Below are positions 7,914 through 18,139 of a stretch of DNA of 64,000 bases, one piece after another. The notes below the pieces were generated by a model. The model was not told the origin of the DNA, ran no database searches, and saw only the letters and a program-made list of their open reading frames with translations. Every line of letters starts with the position of its first letter. The stretch's first letter is position 1. Made by a program: the position numbers and the translations under genes. This DNA comes from Chromobacterium haemolyticum DSM 19808 (GTDB lineage: Bacteria > Pseudomonadota > Gammaproteobacteria > Burkholderiales > Chromobacteriaceae): assembly GCF_000711885.1 (NCBI RefSeq), contig NZ_JONK01000001.1, forward strand, positions 310,001 to 374,000, in the 5' to 3' direction.

Positions 7914-9431
7914 TTAATCCACTTTGGACAGGGTGTCGAAGTCGCTGTGGCTGCAGTCCTCGTATTCGTGCTGGGGCGTTTTGAGGCGAATTTGATAGGA
8001 CTTGCCCTGCGCAGCCAGCACCAGTTGCTTGTCCGGCTGCGTCAGTGCTTTGGGCATCAGAAAGTAACGCTGGCCTTTGCGGGAATTGGGCTGGGTAATG
8101 TAGATGGCGGTGGAGGGCGGCGAGTCCGCGTGCTCAGGGTCCAGCAGCGATACGCCAACAGGGTTTTGCCCGAGGATTTCTATGCCAACCTTGGTGCCGT
8201 TGCTCTGGCGTAGAATGCGGCGGATCACGCCCAGCAATTGAGGATGGTTGTCCGCCTTAACCAGGATGACGCGGCCGATGGCCAACTGCTCCACCGCCTT
8301 GCCGATGAAGGTGAGGCCCATGCCGGTGGAGCTGATGTCGTTGATGCGCCAATCGCTGGCGCGCTCGGGGTCCTGCGTCGGCATGTCCTGAACCTTGACT
8401 TGATAGGCGACGCGTTCAAAGCCGATGCTGACATGGGCGTTGGACGCATGCAGGGAGCGCTCCGACTTGCGCAGCGACTTGCCGCCGTCGGTAGACCAGC
8501 GGATGGCCAGTTTTTCGCATAGAATGGCCCATTCCTCGCGTTCCAGGTCGCCGTTCATGGCCTCTAGGGCGGGAGGGATCCGCCTGTCCAGATCAAACAT
8601 CAGATCCGCCAGCCGGCTGGTGATTTCGTAGGCGGACCAATAGCGGTGCCATTTGCCGGCCATGCCGCGCAGCATGGCTTGCGGCGGCTCGGGCATCGAC
8701 AGGTTGTACACGAAAATAGGTTCTTCCACCGGAGGTTGCTTGTCCAGCGGAATGCCCTGGCTCAGCATCATCAGCAATTGGTCGACCGCGACGATTTCCT
8801 TGTGCAGCATATTGTCGGTCTGCGCCAGGAACAGCATTCCGGCCTGAATCAGCAACTGTTCACAGCTGAATTCATCCGGGCTGTTCAGGTAAAGCTTGAT
8901 AGGCTGTCGGGAAAAGCCGCTTTCCTCGGCTTGGCTGAAAAAGCGGAAACCGTTTTGCCACGCCGCGCCTTCCGGCTTCAGGTAGCGCAGCGAATTCCAG
9001 GCGATCAGCCGCATCTGATGATGCAGGCCGCGGATGGTGACGATGCGGATTTCGTCTTCCGGCACCGCGTTGGGGTGGCTTTTGTACAGCCGCAAGCAAA
9101 TCTGGTAGGCGGAGGACAGTTCGTGCCAGTAGGCCAGGATGGTGGGAAGATAGCCTTTGCTGCCGCCTTTGGACTGCAAGTAGTCCTGGCACAGCTGGCG
9201 GTGGATATTGTTGGCCTTGTCGTCGACGTAGACCAGGGTTTTGACCCGCTCTTTCAGCGAGATCTCGGTGTCGGTATTGATTTTGGCGACGGCTTTGATG
9301 ATTTCCACCAAGGCGCCGAAATATTCGGCTTCGGGCAAGTCGCGCACTAATAGGGTTGCGGACTGCGCCACTTCGGAGGCAGTCGTGTTTTTGTTCAGTA
9401 GGGAACTGACAAGTGATTTGAAGTCAAACAT
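7914..9431 (-). CDS. PilZ-like domain protein with long helical N-terminal region
   Basis: A 505-residue cytosolic protein of unknown job. The C-terminal part has a PilZ-like signature: RKSER (R321 to R325, the RxxxR half) and DISSTG (365-370, the [DN]xSxxG half), which in PilZ proteins bind cyclic di-GMP. Residues 1-310 are mostly helical, without signal peptide or membrane segments. It is convergent with fadA and divergent from the patatin gene, so no operon partner. A c-di-GMP link would fit the EAL protein at 49.5 kb, but that is inference. I do not recognise the N-terminal region. Confidence 0.6.
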   Translation of the reverse strand: MFDFKSLVSSLLNKNTTASEVAQSATLLVRDLPEAEYFGALVEIIKAVAKINTDTEISLKERVKTLVYVDDKANNIHRQLCQDYLQSKGGSKGYLPTILAYWHELSSAYQICLRLYKSHPNAVPEDEIRIVTIRGLHHQMRLIAWNSLRYLKPEGAAWQNGFRFFSQAEESGFSRQPIKLYLNSPDEFSCEQLLIQAGMLFLAQTDNMLHKEIVAVDQLLMMLSQGIPLDKQPPVEEPIFVYNLSMPEPPQAMLRGMAGKWHRYWSAYEITSRLADLMFDLDRRIPPALEAMNGDLEREEWAILCEKLAIRWSTDGGKSLRKSERSLHASNAHVSIGFERVAYQVKVQDMPTQDPERASDWRINDISSTGMGLTFIGKAVEQLAIGRVILVKADNHPQLLGVIRRILRQSNGTKVGIEILGQNPVGVSLLDPEHADSPPSTAIYITQPNSRKGQRYFLMPKALTQPDKQLVLAAQGKSYQIRLKTPQHEYEDCSHSDFDTLSKVD

Positions 9432-9532
9432 TTAGCCCGGCTTTATAGGAAATTATGTTTTCATTGGCATATTGCTATATCTTACGCCACGCGCAGGCGC
9501 GGGTGAAACGGTAATTCTCATTATTTACCCAT

Positions 9533-11794
9533 ATGCTTACAAATAACAATCGCTGGAATCAGCGACAGTGGCTGGCCTCGCTGCTGTTGCTCGGGGTTTT
9601 GTCGCAAACGGCCAGGGCGGACGGAACAGAAGAGCTTGGCGTTTATCCGCCGCAGGGTGTGGGTTTGGTGCTGGGCGGCGGCGGCGCGCGGGGTTTTGCC
9701 CACCTGGGGGTGCTGAAGGAGCTGGAGCGTTTGCGGGTTCCCATCGCCTGTATCGCGGGAACCAGCGCGGGGGCCCTGATTGGTGGTATTTATGCAAATG
9801 GACTGCCTTTGGCGCAGATGGAGCACGAATTCGACGCCGCTGATTGGGATACCTTGTTGTCCGGCAAGCCGACGCGGGCGGACGTGCCGTACGACCGCAA
9901 GCGTGATGATTACAAGAACTATCTGGACATTACCTTCGGCCTGAAAAAAGACGGGCTGAAAGTACCGCGCAGTGCGATCAACTCGCAGGAAATCGAGCTG
10001 TACATCCATAAGCTGACACGTGACCGCGTGGTGGGTAGTTTCGATCAGCTTCCCATTCCGTTCCGGGCTGTCGCCACTGATCTGGCAACTGGCGAGCCGG
10101 TGGTGTTTTCCCAAGGCTCGCTGGCGCGAGCGCTGCGCGCCAGCATGGCGGTGCCGGGATTGTTCGATCTGATCGAGGACGACGATGGCCGCTTGCTGGT
10201 GGACGGCGGTTTGGCGCGCAACTTGCCTATTCAGGATGTCAAAGGCCGCTGCGCGGACCGGGTGATCGTCGTCGATGTGTCCACGCCCTTGATGAAGGCG
10301 AAAGAGATCAACAGCCTGTTCGACGTGGTGGCGCAGACCTCCAATTTGATGGTCAGCCGCAACGCCAAGGAACAACTGCGCAAGCTGGACAAGCGCGATC
10401 TGGTGATCAAGCCGGATCTGAGCGGCTATACCTCGGCCTCCTTCAGCGAACACCAGGCCATCACTCAGCGAGGGGAGGAGGCGGCCAAGGCGCTGGCCAA
10501 GCAGTTGTCGGCCTATTCGGTATCCGAAGAGGAATACGCGGCGTGGAAACGCCGACTGGTGCGGCCGCATTTCCCCTTGATCGACAAGATCCAGGTGGAG
10601 GGCAAGCCTGGCCAGTTCACCAAGCCGGAGCAATTGGCCAAATCGCTGGCCTTCTCCTCGGTGGTGGAGCCGATCAGCAGCGCCCAGTCCCGCCTGCGCG
10701 GCGTGTTCGCCGGAGGCGATTACGACCGGCTGACCTACCGCGTGGACAATGTGTCCGGCCGCAATGTGATGACGGTGTCGCCGCTGGAACGCAGCATTGG
10801 CCCTAACTTCCTGCGTTTTGGCTTGAACCTGAACAGCGCGACGCCGGGCGAGAGCAATTTCAACTTTTTGGCCTCGCATGAATGGCGCAACGCCAACAGC
10901 GCCGGCGGCGCCTGGCGCAACGATGCGTCCATAGGCCAGAACAAGCTGTTCAAGACCGAGTGGTACCAGCCGCTGTACGAGGGCAGCCCGGTATTCGGCG
11001 CCGTGTCCTTGGGCTATCGACAGGACTTTCTGCCGATTTATAACGCTGACCATTCGTTGAATACAGAGTGGAACAACGATGTGGGCAGCGTGCGGCTGGA
11101 TGGCGGCGTGGCTTTGGGGCAGTACGGCGAGTGGCGGATTGGCGCGTACCGGGACGATAATCACTTCGGTTCCCGAGTATCGTGGTTTCCCGGCTTGGTG
11201 CCGCCAAACTTTCGGGATACAGGGGTGGGCACCAGCCTGATAGTCGACCAGTTCGACAACCCGCGCTGGCCGCGCTCCGGCTACTTCTTCAGTGGCCGGT
11301 TGACCAAGAGCATTCCGTCCTGGGGCAGCGATGTCAATCTGACCAGTTACAATACGACCTTGGAGTACGCCAAGACGCTGGGCAGCATCACAATAAGGTT
11401 GAGCGCCAAGAACAAGGGGGCTTTGAATCTCAAGGACAGAGAGGATGCCCAGACCTTGCCCAGATCGCTGGGCGGCTTTTTGAACCTGAGCGGTTATCAG
11501 GAATCCGAACTGATCGGCGATCGCTCGTCCCTTTTCCGCTCCATGCTGTATTGGCGAGCGTCCAGCCTGCCGTCCGCCATTGGATCTGGCGTTTACGCTG
11601 GCATCTCGATGGAGCTAGGCAAGATTTGGGGCCGAGTGCGGGCTGAAGATTTAACGTCGCAAGATACTAACTGGATCCCCGCCGGCTCGGTTTTCCTGGC
11701 CGCGGACACCATTATCGGGCCGTTCTTCGTTGGCGTCGGCACGGCGAGGGGCGGCAAGCCCACTGCCTATCTGTACTTGGGTTCCGACTACTGA
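9533..11794 (+). CDS. Patatin-like phospholipase with C-terminal Omp85-type barrel (PlpD-like, type Vd secretion)
   Basis: A 753-residue secreted protein: signal peptide (about 1-29, ending ARA), patatin domain (about 43-330), POTRA-like linker and a C-terminal 16-strand-type barrel (about 430-753). The patatin oxyanion loop GGGGARGFAHLG, nucleophile GTSAG (Ser78) and DGG of the Ser-Asp dyad (LLVDGGLARN) are all intact, so lipase/phospholipase A activity is likely. The barrel probably carries the enzyme to the cell surface, as in Pseudomonas PlpD. ATG 9533 gives the best signal peptide, though no clear ribosome site precedes it. It sits beside lipase and fatty-acid genes. Confidence 0.88.
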   Translation: MLTNNNRWNQRQWLASLLLLGVLSQTARADGTEELGVYPPQGVGLVLGGGGARGFAHLGVLKELERLRVPIACIAGTSAGALIGGIYANGLPLAQMEHEFDAADWDTLLSGKPTRADVPYDRKRDDYKNYLDITFGLKKDGLKVPRSAINSQEIELYIHKLTRDRVVGSFDQLPIPFRAVATDLATGEPVVFSQGSLARALRASMAVPGLFDLIEDDDGRLLVDGGLARNLPIQDVKGRCADRVIVVDVSTPLMKAKEINSLFDVVAQTSNLMVSRNAKEQLRKLDKRDLVIKPDLSGYTSASFSEHQAITQRGEEAAKALAKQLSAYSVSEEEYAAWKRRLVRPHFPLIDKIQVEGKPGQFTKPEQLAKSLAFSSVVEPISSAQSRLRGVFAGGDYDRLTYRVDNVSGRNVMTVSPLERSIGPNFLRFGLNLNSATPGESNFNFLASHEWRNANSAGGAWRNDASIGQNKLFKTEWYQPLYEGSPVFGAVSLGYRQDFLPIYNADHSLNTEWNNDVGSVRLDGGVALGQYGEWRIGAYRDDNHFGSRVSWFPGLVPPNFRDTGVGTSLIVDQFDNPRWPRSGYFFSGRLTKSIPSWGSDVNLTSYNTTLEYAKTLGSITIRLSAKNKGALNLKDREDAQTLPRSLGGFLNLSGYQESELIGDRSSLFRSMLYWRASSLPSAIGSGVYAGISMELGKIWGRVRAEDLTSQDTNWIPAGSVFLAADTIIGPFFVGVGTARGGKPTAYLYLGSDY

Positions 11795-11823
11795 GCGAAG
11801 TCCGGGCAGCGCTCGGGCAAACC

Positions 11824-11861
11824 AAAAACGCTATATGGCTGCGGCCATATAGCGTTTTTTA
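11824..11861 (+). terminator. Rho-independent terminator after the patatin gene
   Basis: A 16-bp stem (11824-11839 with 11844-11859) around TGCG; the A-run and T-run flank the inner arms CGCTATATGGC and GCCATATAGCG. Confidence 0.92.
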
Positions 11862-11960
11862 TTGTGCAGCTGTCTGTTTAGTCAGCTGGTTTCTAATCTT
11901 TTGGACGGTTGAATTTTTAAGTTGTTGTATTTTCTGTTGTTGATGTGTGACGTAAAAATA

Positions 11961-11970
11961 CAAACGTTTG
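11961..11970. promoter_or_regulatory. CAAACGTTTG palindrome upstream of the lipase
   Basis: A perfect 10-base palindrome in an AT-rich leader, 104 bases before the lipase start. It shares AAACGTTTG with the fadL upstream region at 1942-1950, so one regulator may act on both. The regulator is not identified; the TetR gene at 23.2-23.8 kb is a candidate only. Confidence 0.35.
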
Positions 11971-12061
11971 AATAATTCTGGTGTTTTCAGCGGCTTTCCC
12001 CTATTAACAATCTTGGGCATGCAAATAAGAGCAAATACTCAGCCCGCATTTCATCGACTAG

Positions 12062-13914
<1,853 letters not shown>

Positions 13915-13922
13915 TCGGCCGC

Positions 13923-14729
13923 TTAGCGGTTTTCTTCGTTCTGAAACAGCCGGGAGAGACCTTCTCCCGGTTCTTTTTCCCGCATGAAGGCTTCGCCCAC
14001 CAGGAAGGTGTGGACCTGGTGGCTGCGCATCAGCCGCACGTCGTCGATGGTGGCGATGCCGCTTTCCGTGATGGCTATACGGCTGTTCTCAATTTGAGGC
14101 AGCAGTTTCAGCGTGGTGGCCAGGCTGACTTCGAAGCTGCGCAGATTGCGGTTGTTGACGCCGATCAGTTCTGTTCTCAATTGCAGAGCCTGTTCCAGTT
14201 CGTCTGCGTCGTGCACTTCGGCCAGAACCGCCATGCCCAGTTCCATCGCCAGGACTTCCAACTCGCGCATCAGCGGCAACTCCAGCGCGGCGGCGATCAG
14301 CAAAATGCAGTCGGCGCCCATCGCGCGGGCTTCGTACACCTGATAGGGGTCGACGATGAAGTCCTTGCGCAGCACCGGCAGGCGGCAGGCGGCGCGGGCG
14401 GCCTGCAAATAGGCGGCGTCGCCTTGGAAATACTGGCGGTCGGTCAGCACCGACAGGCAGGCAGCGCCGTGTTCGGCGTAGCTGGCGGCGATGTCGGCCG
14501 GACGGAAGTCTTCGCGGATCACGCCTTTGCTCGGGCTGGCTTTCTTGATCTCGGCGATGACCGCGGCTTGGCCCAGCGCGTGTTTGGCGCGCAGCGCGGC
14601 GACAAAATCGCGACGATCGCCGCTGAGCGCTTCCGCGGCGGCGCGCACCGCGCTCAGAGGCCGCTGCGGCAAGGCTGCGGCGATTTCTTCGCGTTTGGTG
14701 GCAATGATGGTGTTGAGTATGTCTGACAT
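13923..14729 (-). CDS. trpC: Indole-3-glycerol phosphate synthase TrpC
   Basis: A 268-residue (beta/alpha)8 enzyme that closes the indole ring in tryptophan synthesis (CdRP to indole-3-glycerol phosphate). Family blocks are clear: [64 protein letters not shown] and ITESGI. The reading frame continues upstream to 14798, but homologues start at MSDILNTI, so ATG 14729 is used. Its usual neighbours trpG and trpD lie about 42-45 kb away in this window, so the trp genes are split. It follows the ProX-like gene on the same strand. Confidence 0.94.
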   Translation of the reverse strand: MSDILNTIIATKREEIAAALPQRPLSAVRAAAEALSGDRRDFVAALRAKHALGQAAVIAEIKKASPSKGVIREDFRPADIAASYAEHGAACLSVLTDRQYFQGDAAYLQAARAACRLPVLRKDFIVDPYQVYEARAMGADCILLIAAALELPLMRELEVLAMELGMAVLAEVHDADELEQALQLRTELIGVNNRNLRSFEVSLATTLKLLPQIENSRIAITESGIATIDDVRLMRSHQVHTFLVGEAFMREKEPGEGLSRLFQNEENR

Positions 14730-14808
14730 GCTTGAGTCTGCAATCCGGGCAAGTCGAAAGAAACGACCATCATGCAGGAACAGCCGTGGCGTTGACAAGC
14801 CGTGTCGT

Positions 14809-15321
14809 TCAGTCCTGCTCTGCTGGGTTTTGTCTGCGGGGCACGTCGACGATGCGCGGAGGGTGGCCGGTCAGGTCCAGAAAGCGCATCAGCTCGTCCA
14901 TGGGCAGCGCCAGCGTGCTGGTATTGACCAGCGGATGGCAAAGGATGGCGTCCCGGCGGCTCAGCGCCTGATCGATGACGACGGAGACCTGACGGTCGCG
15001 GTCATTGAAGGCGGCCAAAAGCGTCACCGAGCCCGGCGTCAGGCCCAAGCAACGTTGCAGGCGGTCAGGCGAGGCGAAGCGCAGGCCCTTGAGTTCCAGC
15101 AATTCGCCCAGGGCCTTGATGTCGACCCCAGCGTCGGCAGGCACCGCCAACAGCACATGCTGGCGGCCCTTGGCGTCGCATAGAAACAGGTTTTTGCATT
15201 CCGCGCCGGGCAGGCCGGGCGCTAGCCGCGCGGCCTCTTCGCAGGTATAGACCGGGGGGTGGTCGAAGCGCTGGCGGCGGATCTGGTGCTGGTCGAGAAA
15301 GTCGTACAGAACATGTTCCAT
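14809..15321 (-). CDS. ProX/YbaK-type aminoacyl-tRNA deacylase
   Basis: A 170-residue free-standing editing domain of the prolyl-tRNA-synthetase-associated kind (PrdX/ProXp-ala), which removes a wrong amino acid, typically alanine, from tRNA-Pro. Visible features are YTCEEA, the conserved lysine in CKNLFLCD (Lys43) and [11 protein letters not shown] near residue 95-105, which together mark this family. Cytosolic, no signal peptide. It stands between bluB and trpC on the minus strand with short gaps, so co-transcription is possible. Exact substrate is inferred. Confidence 0.82.
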   Translation of the reverse strand: MEHVLYDFLDQHQIRRQRFDHPPVYTCEEAARLAPGLPGAECKNLFLCDAKGRQHVLLAVPADAGVDIKALGELLELKGLRFASPDRLQRCLGLTPGSVTLLAAFNDRDRQVSVVIDQALSRRDAILCHPLVNTSTLALPMDELMRFLDLTGHPPRIVDVPRRQNPAEQD

Positions 15322-15380
15322 GCTCCGCAGGCTAGCATGACGGCGGCGCGTGCTTCAATGGTCGCGCCGCCAGCTTTGGC

Positions 15381-16019
15381 TCAGTCGCGCCAGCGGTCTT
15401 CAAACACCAATTGCTCCAGAGGCTGGCGGCTGGCCCACTTCTCTTGTTCCAGCATGGGTTGGGCGTAGAACTCGGCGACATGGCCAAGACACAACACGGC
15501 AATGGGTTTTGCGCCCTCCGGCATGCCCAGCAGCGCGGAGAGCGCGGCCGGGTCGAACAAGGACACCCAGCCCATGCCCAGGCCTTCGGCGCGGGCCGCC
15601 AGCCACAGGTTCTGGATGGCGCAGGCCACCGAGGCCAAGTCCATTTCCGGCAGAGTGCGGCGGCCGAACACATGGCGTTCGCGGCCGTCCATCAGCGCGG
15701 CTACCAGCACTTCGCCGCAGTCGCGGATGCCTTCCACTTTCAGGCGCAGGAATTCTGCTTGGCGCTCGCCCAATTGATCCGCGGTGCGCAGGCGCTCGGC
15801 GTCCACCAGTTTGCCTATTTCCTCGCGCAGGCTGCGGTTAGCGATGCGGATGAAGCGCCACGGCTGCATATAGCCGACGCTGGGCGCGTGGTGGGCGGCT
15901 TCGAGCAGCCGTCGCAGCAGCGCCGGGTCTACCGGGTCCGGCAGAAAATGGCGCATGTCTCGCCGTTGTTCTACCACCCGGTAGATGGCGGCGATGTCTT
16001 GATCGGGATAGCGGTGCAT
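15381..16019 (-). CDS. bluB: 5,6-Dimethylbenzimidazole synthase BluB
   Basis: A 212-residue flavin-dependent nitroreductase-fold protein that cuts FMN up to make the lower ligand of vitamin B12. RRDMRHF (19-25), APSVGYMQPWRF (FMN loop) and RTLPEMDLASVACAIQNLWL with GLGMGWVSLFDP match BluB rather than a general nitroreductase. No other cobalamin gene is nearby, so it may serve salvage. The copy D repeat begins 14 bases upstream of its start, so its promoter lies in or beyond that repeat. Confidence 0.88.
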   Translation of the reverse strand: MHRYPDQDIAAIYRVVEQRRDMRHFLPDPVDPALLRRLLEAAHHAPSVGYMQPWRFIRIANRSLREEIGKLVDAERLRTADQLGERQAEFLRLKVEGIRDCGEVLVAALMDGRERHVFGRRTLPEMDLASVACAIQNLWLAARAEGLGMGWVSLFDPAALSALLGMPEGAKPIAVLCLGHVAEFYAQPMLEQEKWASRQPLEQLVFEDRWRD

Positions 16020-16032
16020 GGGGAGGCCTTTC

Positions 16033-16290
16033 TAAAGAACCTGTTCGAGATCTGCTGCGCTTCAGCAATACGGCGTGAAATACAAGCTCAAATGTTCATG
16101 CATCGCATGGCCATTTCTCTTTATTAAGAGTGGCTAACAAACCCCTGATGCTGCGTTGCGCCGACTTGCCGTACTCAAGCACTGCCTGCGTCGGTGCGCC
16201 TTGCCTCAGCCGTAATATTGAGTTTTGTTAGCTGCTCTAAGAGGTTTCACCCTGTCTTGCTCCAGATTGCGAGACTTTGAACAGGCTTTG
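16033..16290 (+). repeat. Intergenic repeat copy D, interrupted
   Basis: Left part 16033-16124 (AAGAACCTGTTCGAGATCTG, then GCTGCGCTTCAGC) and right part 16241-16290 (GCGAGACTTTGAACAGGCT) match the two halves of copies A and B. Without the 116-base insert the length is about 142 bases, the size of the intact copies. Confidence 0.8.
16125..16240. repeat. Correia-like element nested in repeat copy D
   Basis: Terminal inverted repeats: GAGTGGCTAACAAA at 16128-16141 against the reverse complement of 16224-16237 (12 of 14 bases agree), with TAA next to each end. The inside has GCGTTGC, CTTGCCGTACT, ACTGCCTGCG and GCGCCTTG. These are in the same order as the blocks I remember from Neisseria Correia repeat-enclosed elements, whose ends also read AGTGG...TTAAC. 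No ORF inside. Homology is judged from memory only. Confidence 0.6.
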
Positions 16291-16378
16291 GCAAACGGAC
16301 GAGAGGGATTTTCAGTGTCGGAGGATAGCGGCTTTGTCACAGCTGGCAAATAGCATGGCCTTGCTTGCAGGAGGACTC

Positions 16379-16474
16379 ATGACTTCGGTCAAGCGATTCA
16401 GCGGATTAGACGCTTTTGGCATGAGTTTCCCACATGACGCCGCGCATGCGGGCGTGATAAAGTGGACAGTCTGA
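16379..16474 (+). CDS. Possible 31-residue ORF with strong ribosome site
   Basis: ATG 16379 is preceded by CAGGAGGA (16368-16375), one of the better Shine-Dalgarno matches in the window, 4 bases before the ATG. The product would be 31 residues (starts MTSVKRFSGLDAFGM, ends VIKWTV), with no membrane segment. It lies 83 bases before pepD and could be a leader or chance. I do not recognise it. Confidence 0.25.
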   Translation: MTSVKRFSGLDAFGMSFPHDAAHAGVIKWTV

Positions 16475-16557
16475 ATTCCAACGTTGCCGCGCCGGGCGCG
16501 GCGCGTTCGGCCATAGCCCGAACCGCTATCGCATCTTGATGATTTAGAGGACTTTCC

Positions 16558-18012
16558 GTGACCCGAATTGCAGAACTAGAACCCAAAGTCGTCTGGGAGC
16601 ATTTCCAGACCTTGTGTGAAATCCCGCGTCCGTCCAAGCATGAGCAGCAATTGCGCGATTACCTGAAGGGGTGGGCGGAACTGCGCGGCCTGGACACCGT
16701 GGTGGACGAGGTCGGCAACCTGATCATTCGCAAACCGGCGACCCCTGGCTACGAAAACCGCATCGGCGTGGTGTTGCAAGGCCATTTGGACATGGTGTGC
16801 CAGGCCAACACCGGCACCGAGCACGACTTCTTCAAGGATCCGATTCGTCCGGTGCTGCAAGACGGCTGGCTGGTGGCGGAAAACACCACGCTGGGCGCCG
16901 ACAACGGCATCGGCGTGGCGCTGGGCATGGCGGTGCTGAATAGCGAGGACGTGCCGCACGGGCCGATCGAGGTGTTGCTGACACTGGATGAGGAAGCCGG
17001 CATGGGCGGCGCGCTGGGCTTGGGTACCGGCCTTTTGCAAGGCCAGTACCTGATCAATATCGATACCGAAGAGTGGGGCGAGTTCTACATGGGCTGCGCC
17101 GGCGGCGTCGATGTCAACGTCAGCCGCGGCTATGCGAGCGAGGCCGTGCCCGCTGGCTATCAAGCCGCCAGCCTGGTGATCAAAGGCCTGCGCGGCGGCC
17201 ATTCCGGCGCCGATATTCATCTGGGCCGCGGCAACGCCAACAAGATTCTGATTCGTCTGATCCGCGAGCTGGAAGCGGAAACCGATCTGCGCGTGTCTTC
17301 GTTCAAGGGCGGTACCGCGCGCAACGCCTTGTCGCGCGAGGCTTTCGCCGCAGTGGCTTTCCCGGCCGCGGATGCGGACAAGGTGGCGGCCAAGCTGGAT
17401 GCGTTCCAGAGCCTGCTGCGTTTTGAACTGGCTGGCGTCGACGAGGGCGTCACCGTGGTGCAGGAGCGGATCGAGCTGGACAAGGTGATGTCGCGCGCGG
17501 ATCAAGGCGCGATCTTCGCTGCCTTGCACGCGGCGCCGCATGGCGTCAAGCGCATGAGCCAGCGCGTCCAGGGCGTAGTGGAAACCTCCAACAACCTGGG
17601 CGTGGTGGTGGTGGAAGAGGGCAAGTTGTTCGCCAACCTGATGGTGCGCTCCTTGCTGGATTCCGGTACCTGGATGCTGGCGCGCGAGGTGGAAAGCCTG
17701 TTCCTGTTGGCCGGTTGCAAAGTCGAGATGGAAGGCGGCTATCCGGGCTGGGCGCCTAACCCGCAATCCAAGCTGCTGGCCTTGTTCCAGCAAGTCTATG
17801 CGCGCGAGTTCGGCGACGAGGCTCAGGTGCAAGTGATCCATGCCGGCCTGGAGTGCGGCATCTTGGGTTCCAAGTATCCGGATATGGACATGGTGTCCTT
17901 CGGGCCCAACATCCGCGGCGCGCATGCGCCGGGCGAGCGGGTGGAGGTGGAGTCGGTGGGCAAGGCCTGGCATTTGCTGAAGGCAGTGTTGGCTGCGGTG
18001 CCGGCGCGCTGA
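16558..18012 (+). CDS. pepD: Aminoacyl-histidine dipeptidase PepD (M20)
   Basis: A 484-residue cytosolic metallodipeptidase that cleaves a broad range of dipeptides, including carnosine-like Xaa-His. M20 metal-site blocks are present in order: VLQGHLDMVCQ, TTLGADNGIGVA, LTLDEEAGMGGA, INIDTEEWGE and GLECGILGSKYPDMDMVSFGP. Length agrees with E. coli PepD (about 485). The start is GTG 16558 after AGAGGACTTTCC; the next residues TRIAELEPKVVWEHF match the family's N-terminus. A terminator follows, so it is probably transcribed alone. Confidence 0.93.
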   Translation: MTRIAELEPKVVWEHFQTLCEIPRPSKHEQQLRDYLKGWAELRGLDTVVDEVGNLIIRKPATPGYENRIGVVLQGHLDMVCQANTGTEHDFFKDPIRPVLQDGWLVAENTTLGADNGIGVALGMAVLNSEDVPHGPIEVLLTLDEEAGMGGALGLGTGLLQGQYLINIDTEEWGEFYMGCAGGVDVNVSRGYASEAVPAGYQAASLVIKGLRGGHSGADIHLGRGNANKILIRLIRELEAETDLRVSSFKGGTARNALSREAFAAVAFPAADADKVAAKLDAFQSLLRFELAGVDEGVTVVQERIELDKVMSRADQGAIFAALHAAPHGVKRMSQRVQGVVETSNNLGVVVVEEGKLFANLMVRSLLDSGTWMLAREVESLFLLAGCKVEMEGGYPGWAPNPQSKLLALFQQVYAREFGDEAQVQVIHAGLECGILGSKYPDMDMVSFGPNIRGAHAPGERVEVESVGKAWHLLKAVLAAVPAR

Positions 18013-18041
18013 ATCTCTGTCAGCTAAGTTTTGAAGCGAAT

Positions 18042-18068
18042 ACCGGCCAGCGTCAGCTGGCCGGTTTT
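18042..18068 (+). terminator. Terminator after pepD
   Basis: ACCGGCCAGC (18042-18051) and GCTGGCCGGT (18056-18065) form a 10-bp stem around GTCA, followed by TTTG. Confidence 0.75.
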
Positions 18069-18139
18069 GTATTGGTCGAGCCGGTTTTGCCCTATGATCA
18101 CAACAGCCGCGCCGCTGTTATTTCGCATGGAGACTAGCG

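Larger units (their letters stand above)
16020..16557. other. 538-base intergenic region between bluB and pepD
   Basis: Contains repeat copy D (16033-16290), split by a Correia-like element (16125-16240), then a possible 31-codon ORF with a strong ribosome site (16379-16474). After it comes a small GC hairpin, GCCGCGC (16486-16492) / GCGCGGC (16496-16502). The divergent promoters for bluB and pepD must be here. Confidence 0.6.
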
